Shown: positions 6,845 through 14,957 of the stretch, piece after piece | Position numbering within the stretch: position 1 is the first letter of the stretch | Layout of the letters: each line of letters begins with the position of its first letter | Assembly: GCA_045805605.1 (NCBI GenBank) | Contig: JBJMKX010000126.1 | Span: 1 to 21,415, forward strand | Direction of reading: 5' to 3' | Source: DATBDE01 sp045805605 | Lineage (GTDB): Bacteria; Actinomycetota; Thermoleophilia; Solirubrobacterales; Solirubrobacteraceae | Length of the DNA: 21,415 nt | Translations under genes and position numbers: made by a program | Notes under the pieces: generated by a model | The model's input: the letters and a program-made list of their open reading frames with translations, nothing else | Told to the model about the DNA's origin: nothing | Database searches by the model: none

Positions 6845-8545
6845 GTGATCGGGCGCGCGCTGCTGGTGGCCTTGGCCCTCGGCGCGCTCCTCGCGCCGGC
6901 CGCGGCGGCGCAGACTCCAGGCTCGCAGTCGTCCACGCAGACCGACCCCAACGCGCTGCGCTCGCCGGGGTCGCTGACCGCGCCGCCGGCCAATCACCGG
7001 CTGACCGGCAAGCAGGCGATCGCGATCGCGAACAACCAGCCCAAGGTGATCGACACCAAGCGCCACCATCCAGGCACCTATCCGCGCGCGTTCCTGAAGG
7101 GCACGGACCGCTGGCAGGTCTCCTACTACGACCCGCGCCAGAAGCAGAAGGAGGTCGCCCAGGTCATCATCGACGACCGCAGCGCCGCCGCGACCGAGGT
7201 GTGGACCGGCTTCCAGGTGCCATGGACCATGGCCCGCGGCTACGCGGGCGCGTTCGGGCGCAAGATCAACGCGGTCTGGATCTGGCTACCGCTGTGCGTG
7301 CTCTTCTTCGTGCCGTTCGTCGACCGGCGCCGGCCGTTCCGGCTGCTGCACCTCGACCTGCTCGTCCTGCTCGGGTTCTCGGTCTCGCTCGCCTTTTTCG
7401 AGAACGCGAACATCGGCATGTCGGTCCCCCTCGCCTATCCGCTTCTGGCCTACGTGCTCGCGCGCATGCTCTGGGTCGCCTTCCGGCGCAAGCCGGGGCC
7501 GCCCGCCGAGCCGATCCGGCTCCTCGTGCCCGCGACGTGGCTGGCGGTCGCCATCGTGTTCCTCATCGGGTTTCGGGTCGGCCTCAACGTGACCAACTCG
7601 AACGTGATCGACGTCGGCTACTCGGGCGTGATTGGCGCCGACCACCTGCTGGACGGCAAGGACCTCTACGGCGCCTTTCCCAAGGACAACGAGCACGGCG
7701 ACACCTACGGGCCCGTCAACTACTACGCCTACGTGCCCGGCACGGTCGCGTGGCCGTGGAGCGGCCGCTGGGACGACCTGCCCGCCGCCCACGCGGCTTC
7801 AGTCCTGTTCGACCTCGGGACGATGCTGCTGCTGTGGCTGCTCGGCCGGCGGATCCGCGGCCCGACTCTCGGCATCGCGCTCGCCTACGGCTGGGCGGCC
7901 TACCCGTTCACGGCGTTCACGCTGGAGTCCAACGCCAACGACTCGCTCGTCGCCATGCTGGTCGTGCTGGCGCTGCTCGTCGTCCGATGGCCGGCGGCCC
8001 GGGGAGCGAGCACTGCGCTGGCCGGGCTGAGCAAGTTCGCGCCGCTCGGGCTGGCGCCGATGCTGGCGACCTACGACGCCGTACGCGAGCGGGTCACCCT
8101 GCGGCCGCGGGTGCTGGTGTCATTCGTGGCCGCGTTCGTGGTGACCGTCGCCGTCGTGATGCTGCCGTTCCTGTTCGACGGCAGCCTGCACACGTTCTAT
8201 GACCGCACGCTGGCCTATCAGGGCGACCGCGGCTCGCCGTTCTCGATCTGGGGCCTCTACGGGGGCCTGGGGATGCCGCAGGCGGCGGTCAAGATCGCAG
8301 CGCTGCTGCTCGCGCTGCTTCTGGCCTTCGTGCCACGCCGGCGCGACGTCGTCACCCTGGCCGCGCTCGGTGCGGCGGTTATCGTGGCGCTCGAGCTCGG
8401 CATCACCCACTGGTTCTACCTCTACATCCCGTGGTTCTTCCCGCTCGTGCTCGTCGCGCTGCTCGGCCGCTACGGAGAGCCGGTGACGCCGGGGCCGCCC
8501 GCGCCGGCGCCGGCGCACGAGGAGCGCACACCCGTCCCGGCATGA
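6845..8545 (+). CDS. GT87-like (GT-C) membrane glycosyltransferase with extra exported N-terminal domain
   Basis: 566 aa. Residues 1-23 look like a signal peptide (hydrophobic core ending AAAAQ). Residues ~24-140 form a soluble domain whose pattern (LTGKQAIAIANN, then WQVSYYDP, QVIIDDRSAAATEVWTG) is PepSY-like. The remainder has about ten membrane segments, with the DUF2029/GT87 features GADHLLDGKDLYGAF and TYGPVNYYAYVPG in the first large loop. GT87 enzymes move mannose or similar sugars from polyprenyl phosphate to acceptors on the outer face of the membrane. Start GTG at 6845, 14 nt after gtrA. The C-terminus is Pro/Ala-rich (PGPPAPAPAHEE). The stop overlaps the next ATG (ATGA). Exact substrate unknown. 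Confidence 0.78.
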   Translation: MIGRALLVALALGALLAPAAAAQTPGSQSSTQTDPNALRSPGSLTAPPANHRLTGKQAIAIANNQPKVIDTKRHHPGTYPRAFLKGTDRWQVSYYDPRQKQKEVAQVIIDDRSAAATEVWTGFQVPWTMARGYAGAFGRKINAVWIWLPLCVLFFVPFVDRRRPFRLLHLDLLVLLGFSVSLAFFENANIGMSVPLAYPLLAYVLARMLWVAFRRKPGPPAEPIRLLVPATWLAVAIVFLIGFRVGLNVTNSNVIDVGYSGVIGADHLLDGKDLYGAFPKDNEHGDTYGPVNYYAYVPGTVAWPWSGRWDDLPAAHAASVLFDLGTMLLLWLLGRRIRGPTLGIALAYGWAAYPFTAFTLESNANDSLVAMLVVLALLVVRWPAARGASTALAGLSKFAPLGLAPMLATYDAVRERVTLRPRVLVSFVAAFVVTVAVVMLPFLFDGSLHTFYDRTLAYQGDRGSPFSIWGLYGGLGMPQAAVKIAALLLALLLAFVPRRRDVVTLAALGAAVIVALELGITHWFYLYIPWFFPLVLVALLGRYGEPVTPGPPAPAPAHEERTPVPA

Positions 8546-9729
8546 CGCGGCGGGCCCTGGTCGTCGCCACCGCCGCCTTCGCGGTCGTCGCGGTGCTGGC
8601 GACCACCGTCGGGCCGACGAGCGACGCGAGCATCACCGACCTCCCGATCTACCGCGACATCGCCGCGGCGCTCGACCACGGCGCCTGGCCGTATGAGCAC
8701 GCGCTGACCGAGTACCCGCCGGTTGCCCTCGGGCCGATGTGGCTCGCGGCGCAGACCGGCGACTTCGACCTGATCTTCGGTCTGCTGATGCTTGCCGCCG
8801 GGGTGGTGATGTTCTGGGCCGCGGTCCGGCTGGCTGAGGCGGGAGGCGGCTCGGGCGCGGGCGCGGCGGGCGCGCTGATCCTCGCCCCGCTGGCGGTGGG
8901 AGCAATCGCGCGCACCCACTTCGACGCCTGGCCGGCGGCGATGACGATTGCGGCGCTGCTGGCCCTGGCGCGCGACCGGCCCCGACTCGGGCTCGGGTTG
9001 CTCGGCCTCGGCGCCGTCACCAAGCTCTTCCCCGCGCTGCTGGTCCCGATGACCCTGGTTTGGCTCGTCGCCCGCGGTGAGCGACGCGCGGCGTGGCAGG
9101 GCGCGGCGGTCTTCGTGGCGGTCGTCGCGATCGTCGCGGTGCCCTTCGCGCCCCACGGCCTCGGCCGCGTCGTGTCCTTCCACCTCGACCGCCCGGTGCA
9201 GATCGAGTCCGCGCCCGCCACGGTGCTCTTCGCCCTCGGGCAGAGCACCGTGACCGGCACGCCCGGGCATCCCGACGCGTTCAAGTCGCAGGGATTGGTC
9301 GGAGGGCCCGCGGACGCGGTGGCGGACGCGTTCGGGGTCCTCTCGGTGGTCGGCATCGCCCTGGTGGCGCTCGCCGCGCGCCTGCGGACCGATGTTCGGG
9401 GGCTGGTGCTGTGCGCCTTCGCCACTCTGCTCGCGTTCGTCGTCTTCGGCAAGGTGCTCTCGCCGCAATTCGTCCTCTGGCTCGTGCCATTCGCGGCGAT
9501 CGCATGGGCGTGGCGCGAGTGGCCGGCCGCCGTCGCCACGACGGTCGCGGTCGTCGCCACCCAGCTCGAGTTCCCGTCGCGCTACTGGGACCTGGTCGCA
9601 GGCGACACCGGGCCGGTCGTGCTCGTCGGCTTCCGCAACGCGCTGCTGCTCGTCGCGCTCACTTCACTCCTTGCGCGGGTCGCCGCACCGGCGCGATGGC
9701 GTCGGCCCGCCCATGCTGCGACGCGGTGA
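8542..9729 (+). CDS. GT87-like polyprenol-phosphate sugar transferase
   Basis: 395-aa polytopic membrane protein. The first outer loop has the GT87/DUF2029 pattern ITDLPIYRDIAAALDHG followed by WPYEHALTEYPP (acidic residue, Tyr-Arg-Asp, Gly-x-x-Pro-Tyr, Glu-Tyr-Pro-Pro). The rest is a chain of hydrophobic helices, with VTKLFPALLVP (a conserved 'KlfPl' loop) and GKVLSPQFVLWLVP near the C-terminal end. It probably transfers a lipid-linked sugar onto a cell-envelope glycan. The start ATG (8542) overlaps the previous stop by 4 nt. Its 3' end overlaps the convergent YmdB-like gene by 71 nt (9659-9729). The family call is firm from the motifs; the substrate is not. Confidence 0.82.
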   Translation: MTRRALVVATAAFAVVAVLATTVGPTSDASITDLPIYRDIAAALDHGAWPYEHALTEYPPVALGPMWLAAQTGDFDLIFGLLMLAAGVVMFWAAVRLAEAGGGSGAGAAGALILAPLAVGAIARTHFDAWPAAMTIAALLALARDRPRLGLGLLGLGAVTKLFPALLVPMTLVWLVARGERRAAWQGAAVFVAVVAIVAVPFAPHGLGRVVSFHLDRPVQIESAPATVLFALGQSTVTGTPGHPDAFKSQGLVGGPADAVADAFGVLSVVGIALVALAARLRTDVRGLVLCAFATLLAFVVFGKVLSPQFVLWLVPFAAIAWAWREWPAAVATTVAVVATQLEFPSRYWDLVAGDTGPVVLVGFRNALLLVALTSLLARVAAPARWRRPAHAATR

Positions 9730-10444
9730 TGAGCACGCCCATGAGCCACGGGTCCTCGTCGGAGGTCTCGAACCGCACGGGCATCATCGTCGCCAGCGAC
9801 GCGATCGCCTGCTCGCGCTTGACGCCGATGACGCCGCCGCGCGGCCCGGTCATCCCCACGTCGGTCACGTAGGCGGTGCCGCCGGGGAGCACGCGGTCGT
9901 CGGCGGTGGGAACGTGGGTGTGGGTGCCCACCACCGCGGTGACGCGGCCGTCGAGGTGCCAGCCCATCGCCACCTTCTCGCTCGTGACCTCGGCGTGCAT
10001 GTCGACGACCACGTGGTCGGAGCCCTCTCGCAGGGTGCGCACCGCCGCGTCGGCCTCCGCGAACGCGTTGCGCCCGGCGCGCAGGTGGACGTTGCCCGAC
10101 AGGTTGAGCACGCCGAGGCGGGTGCCGTTGCGCTCGACCACGCAGGAGCCGTGGCCAGGCTGCGAGCGCAGGAAGTTCGCCGGCCGCACGATGTTCGGCT
10201 TCTCGTCGAGGTAGCCGTAGACGTCGCGGTGGCGGTAGGTGTGATTGCCGAGCGTGATCGCGTCGGCGCCAAGGGCGAAGATCTCGTCGGCGGTGCGCGG
10301 CGTGATGCCGAGACCGCCGGCGGCGTTCTCCCCGTTGACGACGACGAAGTCGAGCTCGAGCTCCTCGCGCAGCCCCGGGAGCAGCGCGGCGAGCGTCCGC
10401 CGGCCTATTCCTCCGACCACGTCGCCGACGAAGAGCAATCTCAT
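9659..10444 (-). CDS. YmdB-like metallophosphoesterase (TIGR00282 family)
   Basis: 261-aa calcineurin-like phosphoesterase of the YmdB/DR1281 type, a cytosolic dimetal enzyme; characterised members cleave 2',3'-cyclic nucleotides. All expected metal ligands are in place: D8 (FVGDVVG), E39-N40 (VNGENAAGG), N67-H68 (LGNHTY), H150 (DMHAEVTSEK), and H175/H177 (GTHTHVPTAD). The ATG at 10442-10444 gives MRLLFVGDVVGG, the standard family start; the frame is open further upstream only because of high GC. It is often near the RNase Y gene in Bacillus and relatives, but none is visible here. The gene is divergent from the AI-2E-family gene with only 37 nt between the starts, and convergent with the GT87 gene. 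Confidence 0.93.
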   Translation of the reverse strand: MRLLFVGDVVGGIGRRTLAALLPGLREELELDFVVVNGENAAGGLGITPRTADEIFALGADAITLGNHTYRHRDVYGYLDEKPNIVRPANFLRSQPGHGSCVVERNGTRLGVLNLSGNVHLRAGRNAFAEADAAVRTLREGSDHVVVDMHAEVTSEKVAMGWHLDGRVTAVVGTHTHVPTADDRVLPGGTAYVTDVGMTGPRGGVIGVKREQAIASLATMMPVRFETSDEDPWLMGVLITASQHGRADAIAPVRRPAQGVK

Positions 10445-10481
10445 CCGTTGCGCATACTGTCGCAGTGGAGACGATGGCTGT

Positions 10482-11771
10482 GTGAGCCCGGATGCTCCCC
10501 CACCCGAGGAGCCGCTGACCCAAGAGGTTCCCCGCGCGCCCGACCCGGTCGTGGTCCCGCGCTGGATCCAGCTCGTCATCCTGCCGCTCGCGCTGCTCGG
10601 GGTATGGGCGCTGGCGCGGGCGTCGGGGCCGGTCCTGCTCATCTTTGCTGTCGCGAGCGTCATCGCGCTCATCCTCAACCCGGTCGTCGAGATGATCGAG
10701 AAGCCGCTGCGCCGGGCGCACGTCCCGCGCGGATTGGCCGTCGCCGCCGTCTACCTCGTCCTCGTCGTGGCCGTGGTGGGCGTGGGGGTGGCGGTGGGGA
10801 GCGCGATCGTCAACCAGGTCGAGTCCTTCCAGCGCGACCTGCCCCACCTCGTCGACCAGGCCAACGACAAGCTCGCCGACGTGCAGCGGACCCTCGACGA
10901 CAACGGCATCAAGGTCGAGATCACGCGCCAGGGCCAGACCGCGTTGCAGACCCTCCAGGACAACGTCTCCCGGAGCTCGGGCGACATCGTCGCGGCGGCG
11001 CGCGACGTCCTCGCGCGGGTGGTCGAGGGCGCCTTCGGACTGGTCCTCGTGATCGTGATCTCGATCTACATGCTCCTCTACGCGCCCCGCATCGGACGGC
11101 TCGTACGCAGCGTGCTGCCGAAGGGCGACGGCACCCCGCAGGACGACTTCCCGCTGCGCGCACAGAAGGCGGTCTTCAACTACGTGCGCGGGCAGCTCCT
11201 GTTCTCGCTGATCATGGGCCTCTCGGCTGGGATCGTGCTGTGGTTCCTCGGGGTCGTCGGAATCTTCCCCGACGGCCAGCGCTACGCCATCTTCTTCGGG
11301 GCCTTCTACGGCGTGATGGAGCTCGTGCCGTACATCGGCCCGCTCCTGGGCGGGGCGCCACCGGCGCTCGTCGCCCTCTTCCGGGACCCGCTCACCGGCC
11401 TGTGGGTCATCCTCGCGCTGGTGGCGTTGCAGCAGCTCGAGGGGCATGTCGTCGCCCCGCAGGTGTTCGGGCGCACGCTGCGGATCAACCCGCTGCTCGT
11501 GCTCGCCGCGCTGCTGATCGGGGGGCAGCTCTACGGGATCATCGGGGCCTTCGTCGCGCTGCCGCTGGCCGCGCTGGCGCGAGAGACCGTGCTCTACCTG
11601 CGCCGCCACCTCGTGCTCGAGCCGTGGGGCACGCCGAGCGCGGCGGAGGTGGTGGGGGCGCCAGGCGTCAGGCATCGGGCCTCAGGCGTCAGTCCGCAGG
11701 ACGAACCGCCGACGGTCCCATCCGAGCGCGAGGAAATCGGCGCGGTCGCGAGCCGCGACCCTGATGCCTGA
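10482..11771 (+). CDS. AI-2E-family (PerM/YtvI-like) membrane protein
   Basis: 429-aa integral membrane protein of the AI-2E exporter/DUF20 family. Layout: a short Pro-rich cytosolic N-tail, two membrane segments (about 25-65), a third near 85-110, a soluble helical region (about 115-180), then a C-terminal bundle of helices with the conserved FYGVMELVPYIGPLLGG and GHVVAPQVFGRTLRINPL motifs. Members export AI-2, act as Na+/H+ antiporters, or are uncharacterised, so no substrate is assigned. GTG at 10482 is the best in-frame start. TACTGT at 10455-10460 could be a -10 box. The last ~40 residues (from GAPGVRHRASG) have no family counterpart, and their DNA is rich in inverted repeats. Confidence 0.85.
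   Translation: MSPDAPPPEEPLTQEVPRAPDPVVVPRWIQLVILPLALLGVWALARASGPVLLIFAVASVIALILNPVVEMIEKPLRRAHVPRGLAVAAVYLVLVVAVVGVGVAVGSAIVNQVESFQRDLPHLVDQANDKLADVQRTLDDNGIKVEITRQGQTALQTLQDNVSRSSGDIVAAARDVLARVVEGAFGLVLVIVISIYMLLYAPRIGRLVRSVLPKGDGTPQDDFPLRAQKAVFNYVRGQLLFSLIMGLSAGIVLWFLGVVGIFPDGQRYAIFFGAFYGVMELVPYIGPLLGGAPPALVALFRDPLTGLWVILALVALQQLEGHVVAPQVFGRTLRINPLLVLAALLIGGQLYGIIGAFVALPLAALARETVLYLRRHLVLEPWGTPSAAEVVGAPGVRHRASGVSPQDEPPTVPSEREEIGAVASRDPDA
11744..11760 (+). other. strong hairpin in the 3' end of the AI-2E-family gene
   Basis: GGTCGCG-AGC-CGCGACC is a perfect 7-bp stem with a 3-nt loop ending 11 nt before the stop codon. A second, wider inverted pair surrounds it: TCAGGCATC at 11668-11676 and GATGCCTGA at 11763-11771, which includes the stop. 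There is no T-run, so a rho-independent terminator of the usual kind is not claimed. Confidence 0.4.
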
Positions 11772-11786
11772 ATACCCTGACTCGCC

Positions 11787-12506
<720 letters not shown>

Positions 12507-12516
12507 GGCGATCCGC

Positions 12517-13857
12517 GTGCGCTGGCTGCTGCTCAAGGACCTGCAGATCCTGCGGCGCTCGCCGCTGCTCGTGGCCCTGCTGATCGTCTACCCGGTCCTG
12601 GTCGCGCTGTTGATCGGCTATGCGCTCTCGCGCGGGCCGAGCAAGCCGAAGGTCGCCATCCTCAACGAGGTCCCCAAGGGGCAGGGCTCGTTCGACCTCG
12701 GCGGCACGAAGATCAACGGCGACCAGTACGCCAACCGGTTCTTCGACGCCGTCGATCCCGTCCCGGTCAAGAACCGCGCCCAGGCGCTCGAGAAGGTGCG
12801 CTCGGGCCAGGCGCTGGCGGCGCTCATCATCCCCGCCGACATCGTCTCGAAGCTCTCGACCGGCGGACTCGAGCAGCCCGCGCTGGACGTCTTCTACAAC
12901 GCCGAGAACCCGCTCAAGCGCCAGTTCGTCGAGTCGACGATCCAGTTCCAGCTCGCCAAGGCCAACCAGGCGCTGTCGGGGAAGTTCCGGGAGGTCGCCT
13001 CGCGGTATATCGACCTGCTGCTGAAGGGCGGGACGTTCGACGCCTTCGGCGCGAACTTCCAGATCCTCGGGCTGCAGAACGCCAAGGCGATCCTCGAGGG
13101 CGTGGCCGCGTCGCTGCCGCGCGGATCGCCCGAGCGCAAGGCGCTGGATCAGGTCATCCACTTCGCGGGGCTCGCCATCGACAACCTCGACCTGTCCAAC
13201 GCGGCGCTGTCATCGATCTCCTCGCCGCTGAAGGTCAAGACGACGACGGTTGGCGCAGGCAGGAAGCAGCCGCTGGACTCGTTCGCGGTCGCGGTCGCGG
13301 TGACGATCTCGATGATGTTCGTGTGCGTGCTGTTGGCCGCCGGGATGCTGGCGCTCGAGCGCGAGGAGAATGCCTTCACGCGCCTGGCCCGCGGGCTCGT
13401 CTCGCGCCTGGGGCTCCTCACCGAGAAGATCTCGCTCGCCGCCCTGTGCGCGGCGGCCGTCGGCCTTGCGATGCTCGCCGGCATCGGCGCCTTCGTCACC
13501 GTGGACTGGGGCCGCTTCCCGCTGTGGCTGGTCGCGGTGGTGTTCGCCAGCGCCGGATTCGCGGCGTTGGGCGTCGCGATCGGCGGCCTGGCCCGCGAGG
13601 TGCGCGTCGCCTCGCTGTTCGCGTTCTTGCTCTCGCTGCCGGTGGCGGTGCTCGCGCTCGTGCCCAGCGGGGCCACCAACCCGACGCTCTACGACATCAT
13701 CCGCGTGATCTCGGCGATCTTTCCGTTCCGACCCGCCCTCGACGCCATGGACGCGGCGCTGTCGGGGGGCGGGATCGGGCTGCCCCTGCTGCACCTGGTG
13801 ATCCTGGTCATCGCCTTCGGGGCGATTGCGCGCCTCAGCCTGCGCCGCTTCGCCTAG
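12517..13857 (+). CDS. ABC-2-type transporter permease
   Basis: 446 aa. One membrane segment follows the short N-terminus (about 16-37: SPLLVALLIVYPVLVALLIGY). Then comes a large extracytoplasmic domain (about 40-250) starting KPKVAILNEV and rich in polar helices, and a C-terminal bundle of about five to six segments (255-445). This one-plus-five design with a big loop is typical of ABC-2 exporters of the YhgE/Pip/DrrB-related group (ABC2_membrane_3-like). It pairs with the ATPase 10 nt upstream. Start GTG at 12517. Its TAG stop lies in the CTAG that begins repeat copy 3, so the repeat may serve as the transcript end. Confidence 0.85.
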   Translation: MRWLLLKDLQILRRSPLLVALLIVYPVLVALLIGYALSRGPSKPKVAILNEVPKGQGSFDLGGTKINGDQYANRFFDAVDPVPVKNRAQALEKVRSGQALAALIIPADIVSKLSTGGLEQPALDVFYNAENPLKRQFVESTIQFQLAKANQALSGKFREVASRYIDLLLKGGTFDAFGANFQILGLQNAKAILEGVAASLPRGSPERKALDQVIHFAGLAIDNLDLSNAALSSISSPLKVKTTTVGAGRKQPLDSFAVAVAVTISMMFVCVLLAAGMLALEREENAFTRLARGLVSRLGLLTEKISLAALCAAAVGLAMLAGIGAFVTVDWGRFPLWLVAVVFASAGFAALGVAIGGLAREVRVASLFAFLLSLPVAVLALVPSGATNPTLYDIIRVISAIFPFRPALDAMDAALSGGGIGLPLLHLVILVIAFGAIARLSLRRFA

Positions 13858-13954
13858 GCGATTCTCGCCGCCCCTGGCTGGGTCCTCGGGATTCGCCGTG
13901 CCTGCACGGCTTCACTCCTGCGTCCCGACCCAGGAACGGGGAGCTATCACCTAG
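13854..13954. repeat. CTAG-bounded palindromic repeat, copy 3
   Basis: A 101-bp element beginning CTAGGCGAT and ending ATCACCTAG. It shares long identical blocks with copies 1 and 2 (ATTCTCGCCGCCCCTGGCTG, CGTCCCGACCCAGGAACG). The terminal arms still pair, with a C-G to G-C change compensated on both sides relative to copy 1 and one C-A mismatch. The central hairpin is GCCGTG-CCTG-CACGGC. The element starts on the stop codon of the ABC permease and ends 25 nt before hemB. It is 12 kb from copies 1 and 2, so it is a dispersed repeat. Confidence 0.8.
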
Positions 13955-13964
13955 GGCCTCGCTC

Positions 13965-13970
13965 TATCCT
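13965..13970 (+). promoter_or_regulatory. possible -10 box for hemB
   Basis: TATCCT fits TANNNT and ends 9 nt before the hemB ATG, which would give a nearly leaderless mRNA. The -35 position would fall inside repeat copy 3 (AGCTAT region) and is not recognisable. Confidence 0.25.
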
Positions 13971-13979
13971 GCTCCCCGC

Positions 13980-14957
13980 ATGGCGTTCCCACAGACCCGC
14001 CTGCGCCGGATGCGGCGGACCGGCGCCCTCCGCGACCTCGTCCGCGAGACCGAGCTTGCCCCGCACCACCTCGTCCAGCCGCTATTCGTCGCGCTGAACC
14101 AGGACGCCCCGCGCGAGCCGATCGGCGCGATGCCGGGCGTCGACCGCCTGTCGATCGGGGCCGCGGCGGAGGAGGCGCGCGAGCTGCAAGATCTCGGCAT
14201 CCCGGCCGTGCTGCTCTTCGGGCTGCCCGCGGAAAAGGACGAGGAGGGCAGCGGCGCGTGGGACGACGAGGGCGTCGTGCAGCTCGCCGCCCGCGCCATC
14301 AAGGAGGCCGCTCCCGAGCTCATCGTGATCGCCGACGTGTGCCTGTGCGAGTACACGTCGCACGGCCACTGCGGCCTGCTGCGGGCCGACGGCGCCGTCG
14401 ACAACGACGCGACGATCGAGCTCCTCGCCCGCACCGCCGTCTCCCAGGCGCAGGCCGGCGCCGACATGGTCGCGCCGAGCGACATGATGGACGGCCGCGT
14501 CGGCCACATCCGGGCCGAGCTCGACGACCACGGCCTCACCGACACGGCGATCGTCGCCTACAGCGCCAAGATGGCCAGCGCGTTCTACGGACCGTTCCGC
14601 GAGGCGGCCGACTCCGCCCCGTCCTTCGGCGACCGGCGCGCGTACCAGATGGACGGCGCCAACCCGGACGAGGCGGTGCGCGAGGCCCTGCTCGACCGCG
14701 ACGAGGGCGCCGACGTGCTCATGGTCAAGCCTGCGCTTCCCTACCTCGACGTCGTCCGCCGCGTCAAGGACGCAACCCGGATGCCGGTTGCCGCCTACAA
14801 CGTCTCGGGCGAGTACGCGATGCTCAAGGCGGCTGCGGCCGCCGGCTGGCTCGACGAGCGCGCAGCGGCGCGCGAGGCCCTGACCTCGATCCGGCGGGCG
14901 GGCGCCGACATCGTCATCAGCTACCACGCCAAGGACGCCGCGCGGTGGCTTCGCTAG
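13980..14957 (+). CDS. hemB: delta-aminolevulinic acid dehydratase (porphobilinogen synthase)
   Basis: 325-aa cytosolic enzyme that condenses two 5-aminolevulinates to porphobilinogen. The zinc-type active site is present: C121, C123 and C131 in DVCLCEYTSHGHCG. The two Schiff-base lysines are K197 (YSAKMASAFYGPFR) and K250 (MVKPALPYLD). The N-terminal arm with RLRRMRRTGALRDLVRETEL is the family's usual start, so the ATG at 13980 is chosen, although the frame is open upstream through the permease gene. It begins a run with the AsnC-like gene (13-nt overlap) and hemL, which makes its substrate precursor. Length and motifs are complete. Confidence 0.97.
   Translation: MAFPQTRLRRMRRTGALRDLVRETELAPHHLVQPLFVALNQDAPREPIGAMPGVDRLSIGAAAEEARELQDLGIPAVLLFGLPAEKDEEGSGAWDDEGVVQLAARAIKEAAPELIVIADVCLCEYTSHGHCGLLRADGAVDNDATIELLARTAVSQAQAGADMVAPSDMMDGRVGHIRAELDDHGLTDTAIVAYSAKMASAFYGPFREAADSAPSFGDRRAYQMDGANPDEAVREALLDRDEGADVLMVKPALPYLDVVRRVKDATRMPVAAYNVSGEYAMLKAAAAAGWLDERAAAREALTSIRRAGADIVISYHAKDAARWLR

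Noticed and set aside
9582..11675. 697-codon minus-strand open frame opposite the AI-2E-family gene
   Set aside because: Composition is typical of a GC-rich antisense shadow, and the AI-2E-family protein on the other strand has clear family motifs.
11744..11760. Rho-independent terminator after the AI-2E-family gene
   Set aside because: The stem is strong but lies within the coding sequence and has no T-run.
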